A stretch of 64,000 nt of DNA from Ischnura elegans (taxonomy: Eukaryota > Arthropoda > Insecta > Odonata > Coenagrionidae), in NCBI RefSeq assembly GCF_921293095.1, contig NC_060251.1, positions 64,869,585 through 64,933,584 on the forward strand. The letters run 5' to 3'. The translations under genes and the position numbers were made by a program. Of this stretch, positions 24,101 to 34,457 are shown piece by piece. Within the stretch, counting starts at the first letter, position 1; every line of letters starts with the position of its first letter. The notes beneath the pieces are model-generated. The model worked only from the letters and a program-made list of their open reading frames with translations, was not told the origin of the DNA and ran no database searches.

Positions 24101-27100
24101 TTCTAAAATGATGTGGAACGGCACAAATGCATGAACGAAATTAGAACAGGGGCTATTTTGCCATCTCAGGTCCATACATTCTTGCATATGTTCTAGCAAT
24201 TTACCGCTTTACGCGATGCAATTTTTATCGCCTTCGTACCCACGTCAGATTGTGTAAGTACATTCCCCGTGTAAAACGGCCTTTAAACTGTGTTCCCTAG
24301 TTTATTATATTTACTGTTTTTTCCACAATTCCTGTATCTCTGATTCAGTTTTACAAAATTGCAATATTTTGTAAACCATACCATGTAACACAGAAAGACT
24401 TAAGGGTTTTCAGTATGTAATGAAATGAAGATGATTTGCAAAATTTGGTTAAAAGCACTTTCCTCAAGCCAATTTTACCAATAGTCTGTGTTTGGTTGTG
24501 AATTTCCCAGAAAAAGTCGAGCCTCGCCACCTGTTGGCGATACCACGAATTGTCGGGTTTTCGTTTTGGTTTTGTTTTTGGTTTGTCACTCCGAGAATGG
24601 GAGTGAATAGGCAGTCGTCCAGTGAACTTCGCAAGCGTATGAGCAATGAGCAACCCCAGGAGAAGGAGCCATGTCGCGCCCCCGACGGGAACAACAGCAG
24701 CGGTGAGTGGTATGCCATCGGCCTGGCTCGACTTTGATTTAAACAGTATACAGTCCACATTTATTATCACGATCGGAAGTGATCAGTCTGGTTGAATTAT
24801 GAGGGAGTGACCCAATTATTATTTTAGCTTGTATTTTATGTGTACTCCTTTGCAGGCAGATCAAGATATAAGGCTATCCGGTCATGTTTCATGGGTGGGA
24901 TCTTCTTCTCTGGAAACAATTGTATGGATGGATCAGCATTCTCCATCAACTGACACATGGAATCGCATGACTACTGCCACATTCCTAATGGCTGCCAGAG
25001 ATTCCAACAATGAAGGTCCAGCATTGGTGAACCCATTGGTGGCAGAAACAGATGAGGAAAAGGCAATATTGGAACAGGGGGAAAGTGAGTTAGATTTTTC
25101 TCTCAATCTCATTACATGATACCTTTTTTTTATCAATCCGAGATCTGTTTATGCCATTCATTCATCATTTTATTTTTCCGATATCCCTTTCTCAAATCTA
25201 CAGCTTTGATATTTTCAGGTTGGGATCTTTTCGTTGTTCTAGAGGTAACTTGTTTAACCTGTTGTGACCAAGTTCGGCAATGAATTAATTGATACTTTAA
25301 TATGAATTTTATTTCTTAATAATCATTTCGAATATATTCTCAGAATTTTATGTGAGGTAAAATTTGTGCAGTGAATAATTAAATAGTCCTTTCCTTGGTG
25401 TATGTTTTTAAACGGGAGGAGAAAATTACTTTTGTTTTGGCTGATTACAGGTCATCACTTAACTGAGTCTTGAAAACCATGAAGTCTTTTTGCCCTCCTG
25501 TTATCAAAGGTATGGTTGGAAGGAAATACATATATATACCCTGTATACACAGAGTATATATCCCGGCAAATTCTTATATGTGTCACTAGTCTTGAAAATT
25601 GGTACAGTGTAACCGAAACTAGTCGGCAATAAAGTGTGTGTTTTGTAGAAAAGCAAAATAATTTCCTTCCAACCATATATATACCAACCGTATACTCACA
25701 GTATATATCCCGGCAAATTCTTATGTGTATCTTTAGTCTTGAAAATTGGTACAGTGTAACCGAAACTAGTCGGCAATAAAGTGTGTGCTTTGTAGAAAAG
25801 CAAAGTAATTTCCTTCCAACCATATAATGGAATTCTACAAAGTAAAGGCCTCTACAATTCAGTGCACTATTATCAAAGGTTTAATTATGATGTATGAAGA
25901 GAAAGCTCCTGTTTTTTCTGTCTCCCCATTAAATGAGTTGAAGAGTGGAAAATCAATATGAATCCCTAATTATGCAATAAGGTAATTATAGCTGGATGGG
26001 GATTTCTTGAATATACGTTTGACCCTTAAATGTCTTAGCTTCAATTGATTATGGAATAGAAATTGGCCAGCCATGTACTTTTCTTGCCGACAGAAGATTT
26101 CAGTAAAGTACTAGTCATCGTCTTCTGGTGGCATTCGGTATGATTGAAGCTTGTAAAAAAATGATAAGATTGTTACACTTGTTTTATATTAGCATTAGTT
26201 TTACTGTGAGAATATGCCTACGCTTAATTATTCTGCTGTTAACCAAATTGGGGCGTATGAAAAAGATGACATCCCTTATTGAATTAAGAACTATGAAGTT
26301 AAATGGTACTTCATCCATTAAACCATCATGCCTAAGCCAGGAAATAGTCTTCTTTCTGCATGAATAATCTTGGTTAAGAAGAAAGTCCCTAAAGTTTCGG
26401 AAAAACAGCAAAGGTAACCAAAAGCTTTAATTGCTTAAATTTATGTCGTCTGCTACTGTGTCATATTCTGGGAAATACAACAGACCTCGGTATTCAGATT
26501 AATTTTAAAAAGTGAAAGGGGAGTTAAAGTAGACTGGCAGAATTACTTTAACAATTCGCTTTGTGTCATGGTTGTTTCAAAAGGATTTCTGAAGAATTAC
26601 AGAAACAGAATAATCATTATGATAGCTTTGAGCATACTTGAACATACTTACTGAGTTCTTGCAATAATTCCTTCAAAATTGGTGGATTGCTAACTGAAAG
26701 TTACAGATATACAGTGAAACCTCGACATAACGACACCCCACGGTGCACTAATACACACTCGCTATAGCGAATTGTCGCTTTACCGGAGGTGGAGCAAATA
26801 ATAGCCAATATACCTGTTGCGAACAGATATACAGGAACAGGAGTGGTGCGGCGACAGATAAACATCTATCCGATAAACGTAAGCATAAATCCAGAAGAAA
26901 GGCGATGTTTTTTTGCATCACTAAATTTCCTTACTCAAATAACGACCAACTATTCAAACAATTTATAAGCGCCGCACTGAATAAAAATCATACAAAGCAT
27001 TGTTTTGTCATCATTATATTTATCAAACGACAGTTTACCACATAAATTTGAGACTGAGCACTCCATTAACTTCATTTCTAACAGATCGCTAGCAATTACA

Positions 27101-30100
27101 GAGGTTAAGGAGTCTTCATGAAAGTCTTCCGGCGGTGAAACCCTCGCTATGGCGAGAGCCAACACCGAAAGGGTCTCGTAAAAACGAATTTTTTTAACAC
27201 GCTTATTATAGGGTCAATCGACGGCGCATCGTCTATCTCTCGTAATAGCGGGGGTGTCGCTATAGCCCGTACTCGCTTTAACGAGGTTCCACTGTACTTG
27301 ACTCCGGTTTCCAAGTTTCAACAAAATTACATCTAAGCAATTAACAATGAGTACCTTTTTGAACCATCTAATATCAAATAATTATGTCTGCCATGCTATT
27401 AATTAAACCTAAATGCTGATGTTCAGGTTGCCTAATTAGTCACTTACACTCAGCTATAGTCACCCACTGACTTTTTTCCTGGAGATTTTGGCAAAAAAAT
27501 TTGGGGGTACATATATTCAGAGAAATATGCTTTGTGAGTGGGTGGCCTTTGGGCATTAATCACAACTGTGCAAAAACCTAGGTACATCACTGCCATGAAG
27601 TGAAATGAATTTTTTTATTACCAATTGAGATTCCTACAAATTTCTGAATGTTCATTATTTTTTCATGCAGAAAAGAAACAACGCCGTCTGAAGCTTCAAA
27701 GTACTTCTTTGTACCGTACTTTGCCCAGTGTGTCGGAGCAGCGTGCCATTCATGATATTTTCCTGAAAACTCTTGAAACACCGGGAGGAGGCAGGTCTGG
27801 CATACCTACGTTCAAAAGCTCTTCTGAAATCCCCAACTCTGTGACAATGAGCAGTGCTACAATGTCAAGCATTGTTTTTTGTCACCCAGAGGTAATAATT
27901 CATTTCATCCCTGGACCTATCATGGGTTGGCTTCTTTTTTGTAACTACCTAGAAAATGGGTTAACAATTGTGCCTTGTGCAATATTTTCTAAATATGTTT
28001 TAGAATACAATAGAGAGTCATGTGTTCCCTTTTTTGAAAAGTTCACATTTTGCCATGAAGTTTTTGGAATCAAGTTTATTGACATTTTGGTCATCATTGG
28101 TATTGGCGGGCATTAATTTTCATAATTTTATTATATGATGTTGATGAGAGCATATGATGCAAGGGAAACATAAAGTAAAATTAATTGGCCAGAGCTGTGC
28201 CAAGAGATAATGGAGTCAGGTGGAGTAGTAAGTAAATAGATTGGCTTTTTTTGAGATTTTGTACTTTTCATCTCTCAATGAGTTTTCAGAGGCTTGAAAT
28301 TAAATATATTCGGGTGATTAACAAGAAGGAGTGGATTATTTTTTATTTGCTATTTCTTGAAGCCTCAATTTCATCTTGGAATTATAGGAAATATTTATTT
28401 GACTGAAACACTGATAGTTCGTTTTAATGAACTCATGTTCTTGTTTATTCAAGTTAATTTAGTTGATTGTCATCTCTGACTTTTTAGGATCGTAACATGC
28501 ACAACAAGGTCTTTGGTGGCTTTCTAATGAGGCAAGCTCTTGAACTGGGATGGACTGCAGGTTATATGTATAGGTAAGTATGCACACAGTGGACTTGTAA
28601 TGATATTATGGCTATTATCTTCTGGTATTTATAAAAGTCTTATGAATAATGATGAATTCAGAAAACTAATTCAATTTAGTTCAACAAACTGTATTTGACT
28701 CCACATGACTGCTGGAGAGTGAAACAGTAAACTCTCGTTATTACGAAGTTCACGGGTCCGAAAAACAGGAAGTTCGTCACGACGATCTTCATTAAGAGTT
28801 TCTTTTAGGAATCAAAAAGGAAAGGAAAAAACATACTTTGCCAAAAATATTTGTTTCTTCTACCTCCCGTACTTATAGTCAAGCTGCGGAATAGCTTCAG
28901 ATTCATGTGCATGGTATACAAGATCAAATTATGAACAAATATAGTACAGTGGAACCTCGATTTATCGTTTTTCAGGGGGATGGATGAAAAAAACGATGAA
29001 TGCGGGAAAACGATCAATGCGGGAATGGTTGTCCGGGTTGCCTATGCCCCAGGAAACGCTGGATTTTTGCGAATTATGACATTCATTAATGGATTCAAAA
29101 AAGATTTTAGCTGATTATCGGAATATTATTCCTTTATCGAAACGCTTAGGTCATATTGTTGATTCGGATTATATCTCTTTCAAAAATCCTGAAGGAACAC
29201 GCCGCCTTGCTAAAAAAATGTTTCACTCCACTCGTTTCACTGCTATTATGCATTTCTGTTCGACGTAAAAATTCTTATCCATCAAATGCCATTTCAAGTA
29301 CACGTATTTACGAGAGAAATGTGCGTGTTATGCCTCAAACAACTGATTTTGCCGTCGCAGTGATTGGCTATAGGATGTATCAAGAAGGCCAAAAATAGTT
29401 TATTATTTGAAATGTTCCTTTCTTGCAATTAAATGTTTAATATGATTGAGGCAATGTGGCGTTAATCGTCAGCGGCACGCCCACCTGATCCTCGGCTTCA
29501 TCCCACTTCTTGTTTTCACCAGGGATCTCGCTCTACCCCCACCCCTGCCGTGATGTGCTACCGGACATACCGAGGCGTTCTGCAATATTCACGCATTCTA
29601 GCCCGGATTCTTTTCTTCATCATCAATTATTTTGAGTCCATCTTTTAAAGTTCTCACTTGTGTCTTCGGAAGGGCCATGGTCCGCAGACGAATAAGAATA
29701 AAACTAATAAAAATGAAACCGGACTCTATTGAACCCACACGGAAAATACTCGCCGGTTTTAAGCCAACCCATCCTGGAAAGTACGGAACCACTCGTTCGA
29801 GGTGAAGTTCGGCACTAATGCTATCGCGTACGGCGTAAGCAGAGCTTACTGCAGATGGTGAAGCATGACCGTAAGGCTGCGCAAATTTTTTTATTCTATG
29901 GAGAAGGCAACTTACCCACTCATTTCTAACAATAAGTAGCGTAGCTCTGGATGAGCAAATGAATTCAGATTGCTAGTAGGGAGAAACAAAATATCCTGAG
30001 AAGACATCGCTTCGTTAGCACCTCAGACAAGTGAGACTTGTAGCATAACTCGTTTATTGTAACCAGACGCCCTGTTTTCGAAAAAAATCCGCATCAACTG

Positions 30101-32833
30101 CCATGAAGCTCACTATCAGCTGCGAGGATATCGATATTCGACAGAAATCACCATCTTATTATACCAACTATTTCCTTGCTTAAAATGGTTAAATAACGTT
30201 AGAAATACGTCGTGTTTGGTATCATTCTTTTTTTAATTACGTGCACATCACTAATATCTCAATATAATAGAAGTAAAATACCAATTGCCGAAATTCATTT
30301 TTACACACCTTTTCGCCTAATAGGTGATTCATGCAGCAGTTGACATCCAGAGGTGGGGATCCTTGAAGCGAGTCAGCTAAAAAAAAGTCAGCCGTCGAGA
30401 AAGGGGGAAGCGTGAAAAAGGTTTCTTTTGTTCTCGAGTAACTTGATACTTTCTTTCGAAGCTAAGGTCTTCGTAATACGATCCCTGCTCGAGCTGGGAC
30501 CTTTTTTTTTATTTCGGAGAAGAGGAAAGCTTCAGCCTGGGAGAGGCGAGTGCTGAATGGAGGGGGATACCGGATCTTGGGAAATGCGATAATGTGACTC
30601 AGCTTCCCCACGGCACTCAGCTTCTCCCTATCGTATTTCAATCTCCAGGGGAAGATTCAAACTATGTGTCTGTCGTTATTAGCCATAAATAACACGTTGT
30701 AAACACTTCGTCTCATTTTCGTCAAACGATAAATGCGGGAAAATTATACGACGGGACCGCGATCTTCAAACGATAAATGCGGGAAAACGATACTTCGGGG
30801 AACGATATATGCGGGAAAAAATTACATTGTCTTTATGGAACTTAATTTGGGACCAGGAGCGGCGAACGATGAATGCGGGAAAACGATGAATGCGGGAACG
30901 ATAAATCGGGGTTACACTGTATATAATACCTCAGTATGCGAACAAGATGCATTCCTACACCTTGTTCCAAAGTTGATAAACCTATGCAAGGCATCGATAA
31001 GTGTGGTTATCCTGCAGAATACAAAAACTGCATTACAATTTTGCATTAACTCACGATTGTGATGAACTGATTTAGCTGTACGTGTAACGCAGCTGTAGCT
31101 GGAAAAATGTTGCTGTCTGCGGTAAGAAAGAACAGGCAAAACGCTGGAAAGTTCCTGACTTCACAACGGATTAATTGATACTTTGTTCACTCTGTGTCCA
31201 ATGTGCAACACTGTACGCCACACTGCACATCGCATCTGCCAACTCCATAAGTGCCAAATTAGAAATTTTGGGCACGCTTGAATTTTTCAAATGTTGGTAT
31301 CTCAGAAATTCAAATGTTCGTCAGAAGAGGACTTGTCATATGGCCATATTACAATCAGAAATGAGTGGGTCGCCATGATCCCACAGGAATGAAGCTTATT
31401 GTATGATGTCCCGTGGATACTGAAGTATCTCCTACTGAAGAAAGAACCAAAATTGAGGCTCTTGAGCACAGTGCACGAGGAGAACTTAAACGTAGCGCAA
31501 TGATTATGATGTAGTGCAGTATATATCCCCTTAAATGCCATTGCTAACACGTGGAACATAATAATAAAGTTCATTTTATAACTGGCTGGTCTGGGACTGA
31601 GGTTCGTAGTTTCGTAATAACAGAACTTTTGTTGTGAAGTTTCATTTACTTTAGATTTGATTTTTGTCGGGACCAATAATTTACTTGGTAAAAACGAGAA
31701 CTTCATAATAACGTTGTTCATATTAACGAGTGTCCACTTTTGTACGGGTGTTTATAAAAGTCCATCAGTCCTGTTCAGTTTTGTCTCTGGTGGTCAAATG
31801 ATAAATTCAGAATATTAATTCAGTTTAGGTCTACAAAATTTATTTTGACCCTACATGACTGCTGAAAAGTGGTAACGTTTTATTTTAATAGGGCTAGTTA
31901 GAAGACTAAAATGAATCAAGTGTTAGGTTGTCATTTTGGTTAATATTTCCCAAATACTCAATTTGAACGAGTAGTAATTATTTAAATCGTATGGTATAGT
32001 GATGAAATTTTTGTATGAAATCAATTTTTCTTTTTCTATTCTCTCTTATGCCATGTATTTTATTCTGCAGCAAGTACCGCCCGAAGCTCTGCCACATAAG
32101 CAACATAGGCTTCCACGCACCAGTAGATGTGGGCTCTCTCCTTGGACTCAGTGCTTATGTTTGTTACACTGAGCAAAACTACATGCAAATATCAGTGTAT
32201 GCTGAAGTGTTTGATCCACGTTCAGGAACAAATGTCACTACCAATGATTTTCACTACACATTCTCCATCCCTGAAGAGTTGCCAGCAATAATTCCCAAGT
32301 CTTATCAAGGTAGGTACTTGCAAGCAGCTTAGTTAGCATGACGATAATCTCTTAATCATATTAGCCGTGGATGAGTGTGGTGATATTATGGGTACTTGAT
32401 GTCTTAGCTGCTAATTGAAGAGTAGAGTAAAGGGTAATCTGTGATATCAGCCTTAAAAAACTTTATTGACTTTTATCGATACCACCAATGCATAAATGCT
32501 CAACAATCGCCCACTGAATCAAATCCGCTCATCTAGTACTATAAGGGCTATCTAGATTAGCGGATTTGAATTGGTAGACGATTATTGAGCATTTATGCAG
32601 TGGAGGTGTTGGTATATTTCTGTTGGAAAATTGAATTTGAGAAACAAATTTTGAATTCTATTCCTATCTGAAAACAGCATTGTGCTGAAATGATGTGAAT
32701 TAGTTGTCTATGTCTTCTGCCTATATTTTCATGATCCTTATTGTAAACATTTTATTCTTTTCTTGTAGAGTGCATGATGTACCTGGATGGCAGGAGACGA
32801 TTTCAACATGTCATGGGATTGAAGAAGGATTGA
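12859..32833 (+). CDS. ACOT9: Acyl-CoA thioesterase 9, mitochondrial (double hotdog)
   Basis: The enzyme hydrolyses acyl-CoA to free acid and CoA, in the mitochondrion in animals. Exons read: 12859-12920 (or 12923), 18921-19044, 19512-19639, 20481-20720, 24856-25084, 27671-27891, 28488-28573, 32071-32309 and 32769-32833, about 465 residues. The N-terminus is basic and Ser/Arg-rich, as for a transit peptide. Then come TVQEVRLKLLKHMG and YSRDHLLELLPKS. The first hotdog runs from GRLMEDLDIFAVW through SGHVSWVGSSSLE; the second from CHPEDRNMHNKVFGGFLMRQ through APVDVGSLL, TEQNYMQISVYAEVFD and TTNDFHYTF. All phases match from exon 2 on. The gap between exons 1 and 2 is in the wrong phase if exon 1 ends at 12920, so its 3' end or a micro-exon is open. 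Many transposons fill the introns. Confidence 0.93.
13568..14193. mobile_element. Fold-back MITE with TA duplications (mariner-like)
   Basis: Ends are CAGACTGTCCCACAGG and, inverted, CCTGTGGGACAGTCTG, with TA at 13566-13567 and 14194-14195. The two halves are reverse complements over most of their length, meeting near 13930. The small centre carries GGTATGCTATGCTTTTTG. TA target plus long inverted repeats suggest a Tc1/mariner-type non-autonomous element. It lies in ACOT9 intron 1. The overlapping 65- and 68-codon frames on both strands are mirror images, not genes. Confidence 0.88.
14780..15462. mobile_element. hAT-type MITE
   Basis: Left end TAGAGATGGCTAA, right end (inverted) TAGGGATGGCAA. 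Flanking octamers are GCTTTGGA at 14772-14779 and GCTTTGGC at 15463-15470, an 8-bp target duplication with one change, as expected for hAT. The interior is AT-rich with repeated ATTAATCGATTAATCATTAA-like sequence and no transposase. Confidence 0.82.
15471..16830. other. ACOT9 intron 1 sequence, no gene recognised
   Basis: AT-rich intronic sequence. A minus-strand stretch at about 15473-15575 can be read as about 35 residues and ends at the hAT element; I cannot assign it. The 126-codon frame at 15637-16017 shows no motif. Confidence 0.45.
16840..17352 (-). mobile_element. Penelope-like element, 3' end with GIY-YIG domain
   Basis: Minus-strand translation gives CSCGESYIGQTSRALKCRVQ, EHRRAVKNRHFTQSAVAEH, then NIDFDNASLLNKEGHYYPR, IIREAIEIAKTTKNFNREDG and YNLTSAWKRVF. 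This is the C-terminal GIY-YIG endonuclease of Penelope-like retroelements, followed by a 3' region with an AATAAA. The reverse transcriptase is absent. The 5' side ends where dispersed repeat copy B begins. It is a broken fragment in ACOT9 intron 1. Confidence 0.85.
17370..17616 (+). repeat. Dispersed repeat, copy B
   Basis: Homologous to 6837-7088 over its full length (CTGCATCGTAGCGGTGTTCA through GGAAACCACCCTAAT). It sits directly upstream of a pogo-type transposase remnant, so the family may be the 5' part of that transposon; this is inference. Confidence 0.75.
17752..18260 (+). pseudogene. pogo/Tigger transposase N-terminal remnant
   Basis: An upstream frame reads LKIITRTESWESFAAIRCSL, then QVSRSTVCSIVKKKDKI, the first helix-turn-helix (psq type) of Tigger proteins. 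The open frame 17910-18260 then gives the CENP-B-type second DNA-binding domain: TVWIEDQHQKNIPPSLEVIQ, AKAHSLSRDWEQQ, FQASKGWFDRFRKRACLQ and ESASINKVAA. The frame is broken between the two halves and the DDE catalytic domain is missing. It is in ACOT9 intron 1 and is not an exon. Confidence 0.82.
18921..19044 (+). CDS. ACOT9: ACOT9 exon 2
   Basis: Bounded by CTTACCAG and GAAG|GTTAGT. Read in phase 0 it ends ...CCTVQE plus G, which joins the next exon to give TVQEVRLKLLKHMG. That matches the (T/M)xEVxxxL motif preceding the first hotdog in animal ACOT9. A longer open frame in another phase (18907-19098) is misleading. Upstream residues are Arg/Ser-rich, as in a transit peptide. Confidence 0.8.
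19512..19639 (+). CDS. ACOT9: ACOT9 exon 3
   Basis: Encodes RLKLLKHMGLEHQGYQRF and YSRDHLLELLPKSKKELPPR, then TMQ, ending at CAG|GTAAGA in phase 0. The SRDHLL...LPKS...LPxRxMQDS pattern is diagnostic for ACOT9. Confidence 0.94.
20481..20720 (+). CDS. ACOT9: ACOT9 exon 4 (start of first hotdog)
   Basis: Eighty codons, DSFDSAIIPLGKDLALQ through TDLTPT. It contains RTGRLMEDLDIFAVW and VTVLVDQIDF, the first half of hotdog domain 1. Acceptor TTTTCAG, donor GTAAGT, phase 0 on both sides. Confidence 0.96.
20831..22721 (+). mobile_element. Tigger-type deletion derivative, copy 1
   Basis: Begins CAGTGGAACCCCGATTTATC and ends inverted ...GATCGAGGTTCCACTG, with TA at 20829-20830 and 22722-22723. Many copies of CCCGCATTCATCGTTTTCCC lie inside both ends as subterminal repeats. 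A short frame, MALPKTQVRTLKDGLKIIDD then VNIAERLGMSGST, is the helix-turn-helix start of a Tigger transposase; the rest of the gene is deleted. It lies in ACOT9 intron 4. A run of 33 C at 21114-21146 is unique to this copy. Confidence 0.88.
24050..24284. mobile_element. MITE with AGGCC(C/G)TTTTACAC ends
   Basis: Left end AGGCCCTTTTACACAGGG, right end inverted AAGGCCGTTTTACACGGGG. The element is about 235 bp with no coding capacity. Such ends are common on small insect DNA elements. The target duplication is unclear. Confidence 0.7.
24512..24737. mobile_element. Possible MITE with AAAGTCGAGCC ends
   Basis: AAAAGTCGAGCC at the left and GGCTCGACTTT at the right are inverted copies about 225 bp apart. 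The interior is more GC-rich than the surrounding intron. No target duplication is clear. Confidence 0.5.
24856..25084 (+). CDS. ACOT9: ACOT9 exon 5 (rest of first hotdog)
   Basis: ADQDIRLSGHVSWVGSSSLE, WMDQHSPSTDTWNRMTTATF, LMAARDSNNEGPALVNPL and the EQGE end. Acceptor TTTGCAG, donor GTGAGT, phase 1 at the 3' end. Confidence 0.95.
25511..25826. repeat. Two ~147-bp tandem units bounded by inverted repeats
   Basis: A unit containing TATATCCCGGCAAATTCTTA, GAAAATTGGTACAGTGTAAC and ACTAGTCGGCAATAAAGTGTG occurs twice with a period of about 147 bp. ATGGTTGGAAGGAAAT begins the block and its inverse ATTTCCTTCCAACCAT closes each unit. The GTAACCGAAACTAGTCGGCAATAAA-like segment recalls 3' tails of Penelope-like elements. 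The minus-strand frame across it is repeat-derived. Confidence 0.8.
26712..27294. mobile_element. pogo/Tigger-type MITE
   Basis: Left end CAGTGAAACCTCGACATAAC, right end inverted CAGTGGAACCTCGTTAAAGC, flanked by TA on both sides (26710-26711, 27295-27296). About 583 bp with no transposase. Different family from copies 1 and 2 of the CCCGCATTCATCG type. In ACOT9 intron 5. Confidence 0.82.
27671..27891 (+). CDS. ACOT9: ACOT9 exon 6 (inter-domain linker)
   Basis: After a split Lys codon it encodes KKQRRLKLQSTSLYRTLPS, SEQRAIHDIFLKTLE and SATMSSIVFCHPE. The linker and the HPE entry into hotdog 2 are typical of the family. The donor is GAG|GTAATA. Confidence 0.95.
28488..28573 (+). CDS. ACOT9: ACOT9 exon 7 (second hotdog helix)
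   Basis: DRNMHNKVFGGFLMRQALEL plus GWTAGYMY. The N-x-VFGGxLM motif forms the central helix and active-site region of the second hotdog. Acceptor TTTTTAG, donor AG|GTAAGT, phase 2. Confidence 0.96.
28622..28724. repeat. Left member of a diverged direct repeat
   Basis: The sequence TTTATAAAAGTC...GAATTCAG...CTAATTCAATTTAG...CATGACTGCTG resembles 31749-31870 in the same orientation. The two copies flank the 3-kb nested transposon. Confidence 0.6.
28725..31736 (-). mobile_element. pogo-type element split by a Tigger-type element
   Basis: The left terminus CAGTAAACTCTCGTTATTAC and the following ~130 bp match the inverted 3' end at 1310-1462. The right terminus at about 31715-31736 (ATTAACGAGTGTCCACTTT) is a diverged inverse. 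The interior is interrupted by 28947-30919, flanked by TA. No transposase motif is recognised in the remaining sequence. In ACOT9 intron 7. Confidence 0.65.
28947..30919 (-). mobile_element. Tigger-type deletion derivative, copy 2
   Basis: Begins CAGTGGAACCTCGATTTATC and ends ...ATAAATCGGGGTTACACTG, with TA on both sides. It is the reverse-oriented relative of 20831-22721 and contains the same short frame MALPKTQVRTLKDGLKIIDD (minus strand, ending 29598). Subterminal CGATGAATGCGGGAAAACGA repeats are present at both ends. Inserted in the older pogo-type element. Confidence 0.88.
31744..31875. repeat. Right member of a diverged direct repeat
   Basis: Matches 28622-28724 (TTTATAAAAGTCC, AAATTCAGAATATTAATTCAG, CCTACATGACTGCTGAAAAG). 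It may be an old duplication in ACOT9 intron 7 or the remains of another repeat family. Confidence 0.6.
32071..32309 (+). CDS. ACOT9: ACOT9 exon 8 (second hotdog strands)
   Basis: SKYRPKLCHISNIGFHAPVD, VGSLLGLSAYVCYTEQNYMQ, ISVYAEVFDPRSGTNVTTND and FHYTFSIPEELPAIIPKSYQ. Acceptor CTGCAG, donor G|GTAGGT, phase 1. Confidence 0.96.
32482..32613. repeat. Hairpin with ~55-bp arms in ACOT9 intron 8
   Basis: The left arm (CCACCAATGCATAAATGCTC...AATCAAATCCGCT) is complementary to the right arm (AGCGGATTTGAATT...GAGCATTTATGCAGTGG). The loop is about 20 bp. It may be a tiny MITE or a transcribed hairpin. Confidence 0.75.
32769..32833 (+). CDS. ACOT9: ACOT9 exon 9 (C-terminus)
   Basis: ECMMYLDGRRRFQHVMGLKK then Asp and TGA. 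The YLDGRRxF motif closes the protein in other ACOT9 sequences. The acceptor is CTTGTAG. Confidence 0.94.
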
Positions 32834-34457
32834 ACGAAAATCAACTCATGATCATACTCCTGCTTTGGAAGCATGTCTCGGTTAATCCCCTCTTCCTTTC
32901 CTATTTATCCTTTGGCTGTGGTGCTTCCAATCCTCATTCCATACAACCTCATAAGATAAGTAAATTTGTAAATCATCTGTCCATACACTTTATTGTATGT
33001 CTCCCTTAGAGTGGGCTGAAGTATTTAGTTTTTGACTCCTGGAGTCATGTACTTAACATTAATGTCATGCTACTAAGCAAATGTGTGTTGAAGTGCCTTT
33101 TAATTTATTTGATGAAAGAGTTCTTGAATCAGTATGGCTTCAAAAGCATACATGGTGTGAGAATTGGGTTTTAAACTCACTTTTTTAATGGGTGCTAATC
33201 TAAAATTTACCCAACTACTTACGTCGTGATAGTTAATTTCATCAACCAACCAAGGCTTAAAGCTGATGGCCATGCTATTTATTTTTGTTGGATTTTTAAA
33301 AGATTAATGTGAATAATTAAAATTATAGCTCTTCTTTTGCATATTTATATCATGTTGAAAATATTGAGTGGAACTGTTTTTGCAGTGGTTGTTATACTAT
33401 GTACAAGTTAATGTTTGTAGTTTGAATAATTTTACCAAACATTTTGCTTCAACTCTAAACCATGTGCTTCAGGGTTCTGTTTTATTATTGATGAAATACT
33501 TTACCATTATATTTGCATGATGGTATTTTGTATATTGCTTGCATGGAATGCTAAGTTACTTTTCGAGGTATGTTATTTTTGATTGGTAATGAAAGAGCTT
33601 AACCATAGTATTCTCTCCAGGATATTTTAAAGTGTGTTGGTTATGGTATTTCTGTTTATGGAATCTGTTTGATGATAATGTTAAATGATTCTAGTACCAA
33701 AGGGAGTTGCTCTCTGTCTCTGTATATCACTTAATTCAGGGAGGTCTGGTTAGTGTTGGCGTGTAATATTAATGATGAATTCATTGGCTTTTTTGGATGT
33801 TTGCTGCAATGAAATGCCAATTTTTCAGCTAAATGTTGTAGGTGCTACTTAATATATTGTAATGAATCCAATGCTCTAGTCTTTTAGCTACACAGGTGGT
33901 TAGGTTAAGGACCCTATTCAGGTTACATGTATGCAATGCAAATAACCCATGGTCATTGAATCTTCTTTTCCTTTCTTGAATTTATTTATCTTGGGAATAC
34001 TCAAAAAATAGTCTTCAGTATTAAGTTCCGTACCATCCCTGGTGTTTCTTGCCATTGTTCTGTGATGTGATTCAAACAACTGCATTGATTACCATGCAGT
34101 TATTTAAATAATTATCCTTTTATAAATATTTCTTGTGCAATAAATGTATTATCTCGTTTTATATGTTAAATGAGTAGACTTCATGCAGAGAAATTAATAC
34201 AGGTTTTTGCTACTACAGTGGATTTTTTATTGCTTGAGTTGCGTGGTAGTGGGAAAAATTCAGTGGTGTTCACCATTTTAACCATCAAAATTGCAACAAT
34301 GGGTTGTATTCTTGTAGAATAGCCAGAGATCATACAACAAATAAAATAACAATATTATTCATCTTCATGAAAGCAGTTCACCTAATTTTAAAGGGGGAAA
34401 ACCATGACTCATTGGTATTAAGTTGTCCACAACTCATTGTAGGTGAGCCCTGCTCTA
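32834..34457 (+). other. ACOT9 3' UTR and downstream sequence
   Basis: Begins after the ACOT9 stop. A polyadenylation-type AATAAA occurs at 34139-34144 and others further on (35794-35799, 37665-37670), so the transcript end is not fixed by sequence alone. No coding exon is recognised. Confidence 0.5.

Noticed and set aside
24351-24770. 139- and 98-codon frames in ACOT9 intron 4
   Set aside because: They overlap a probable MITE and lack splice sites or motifs.
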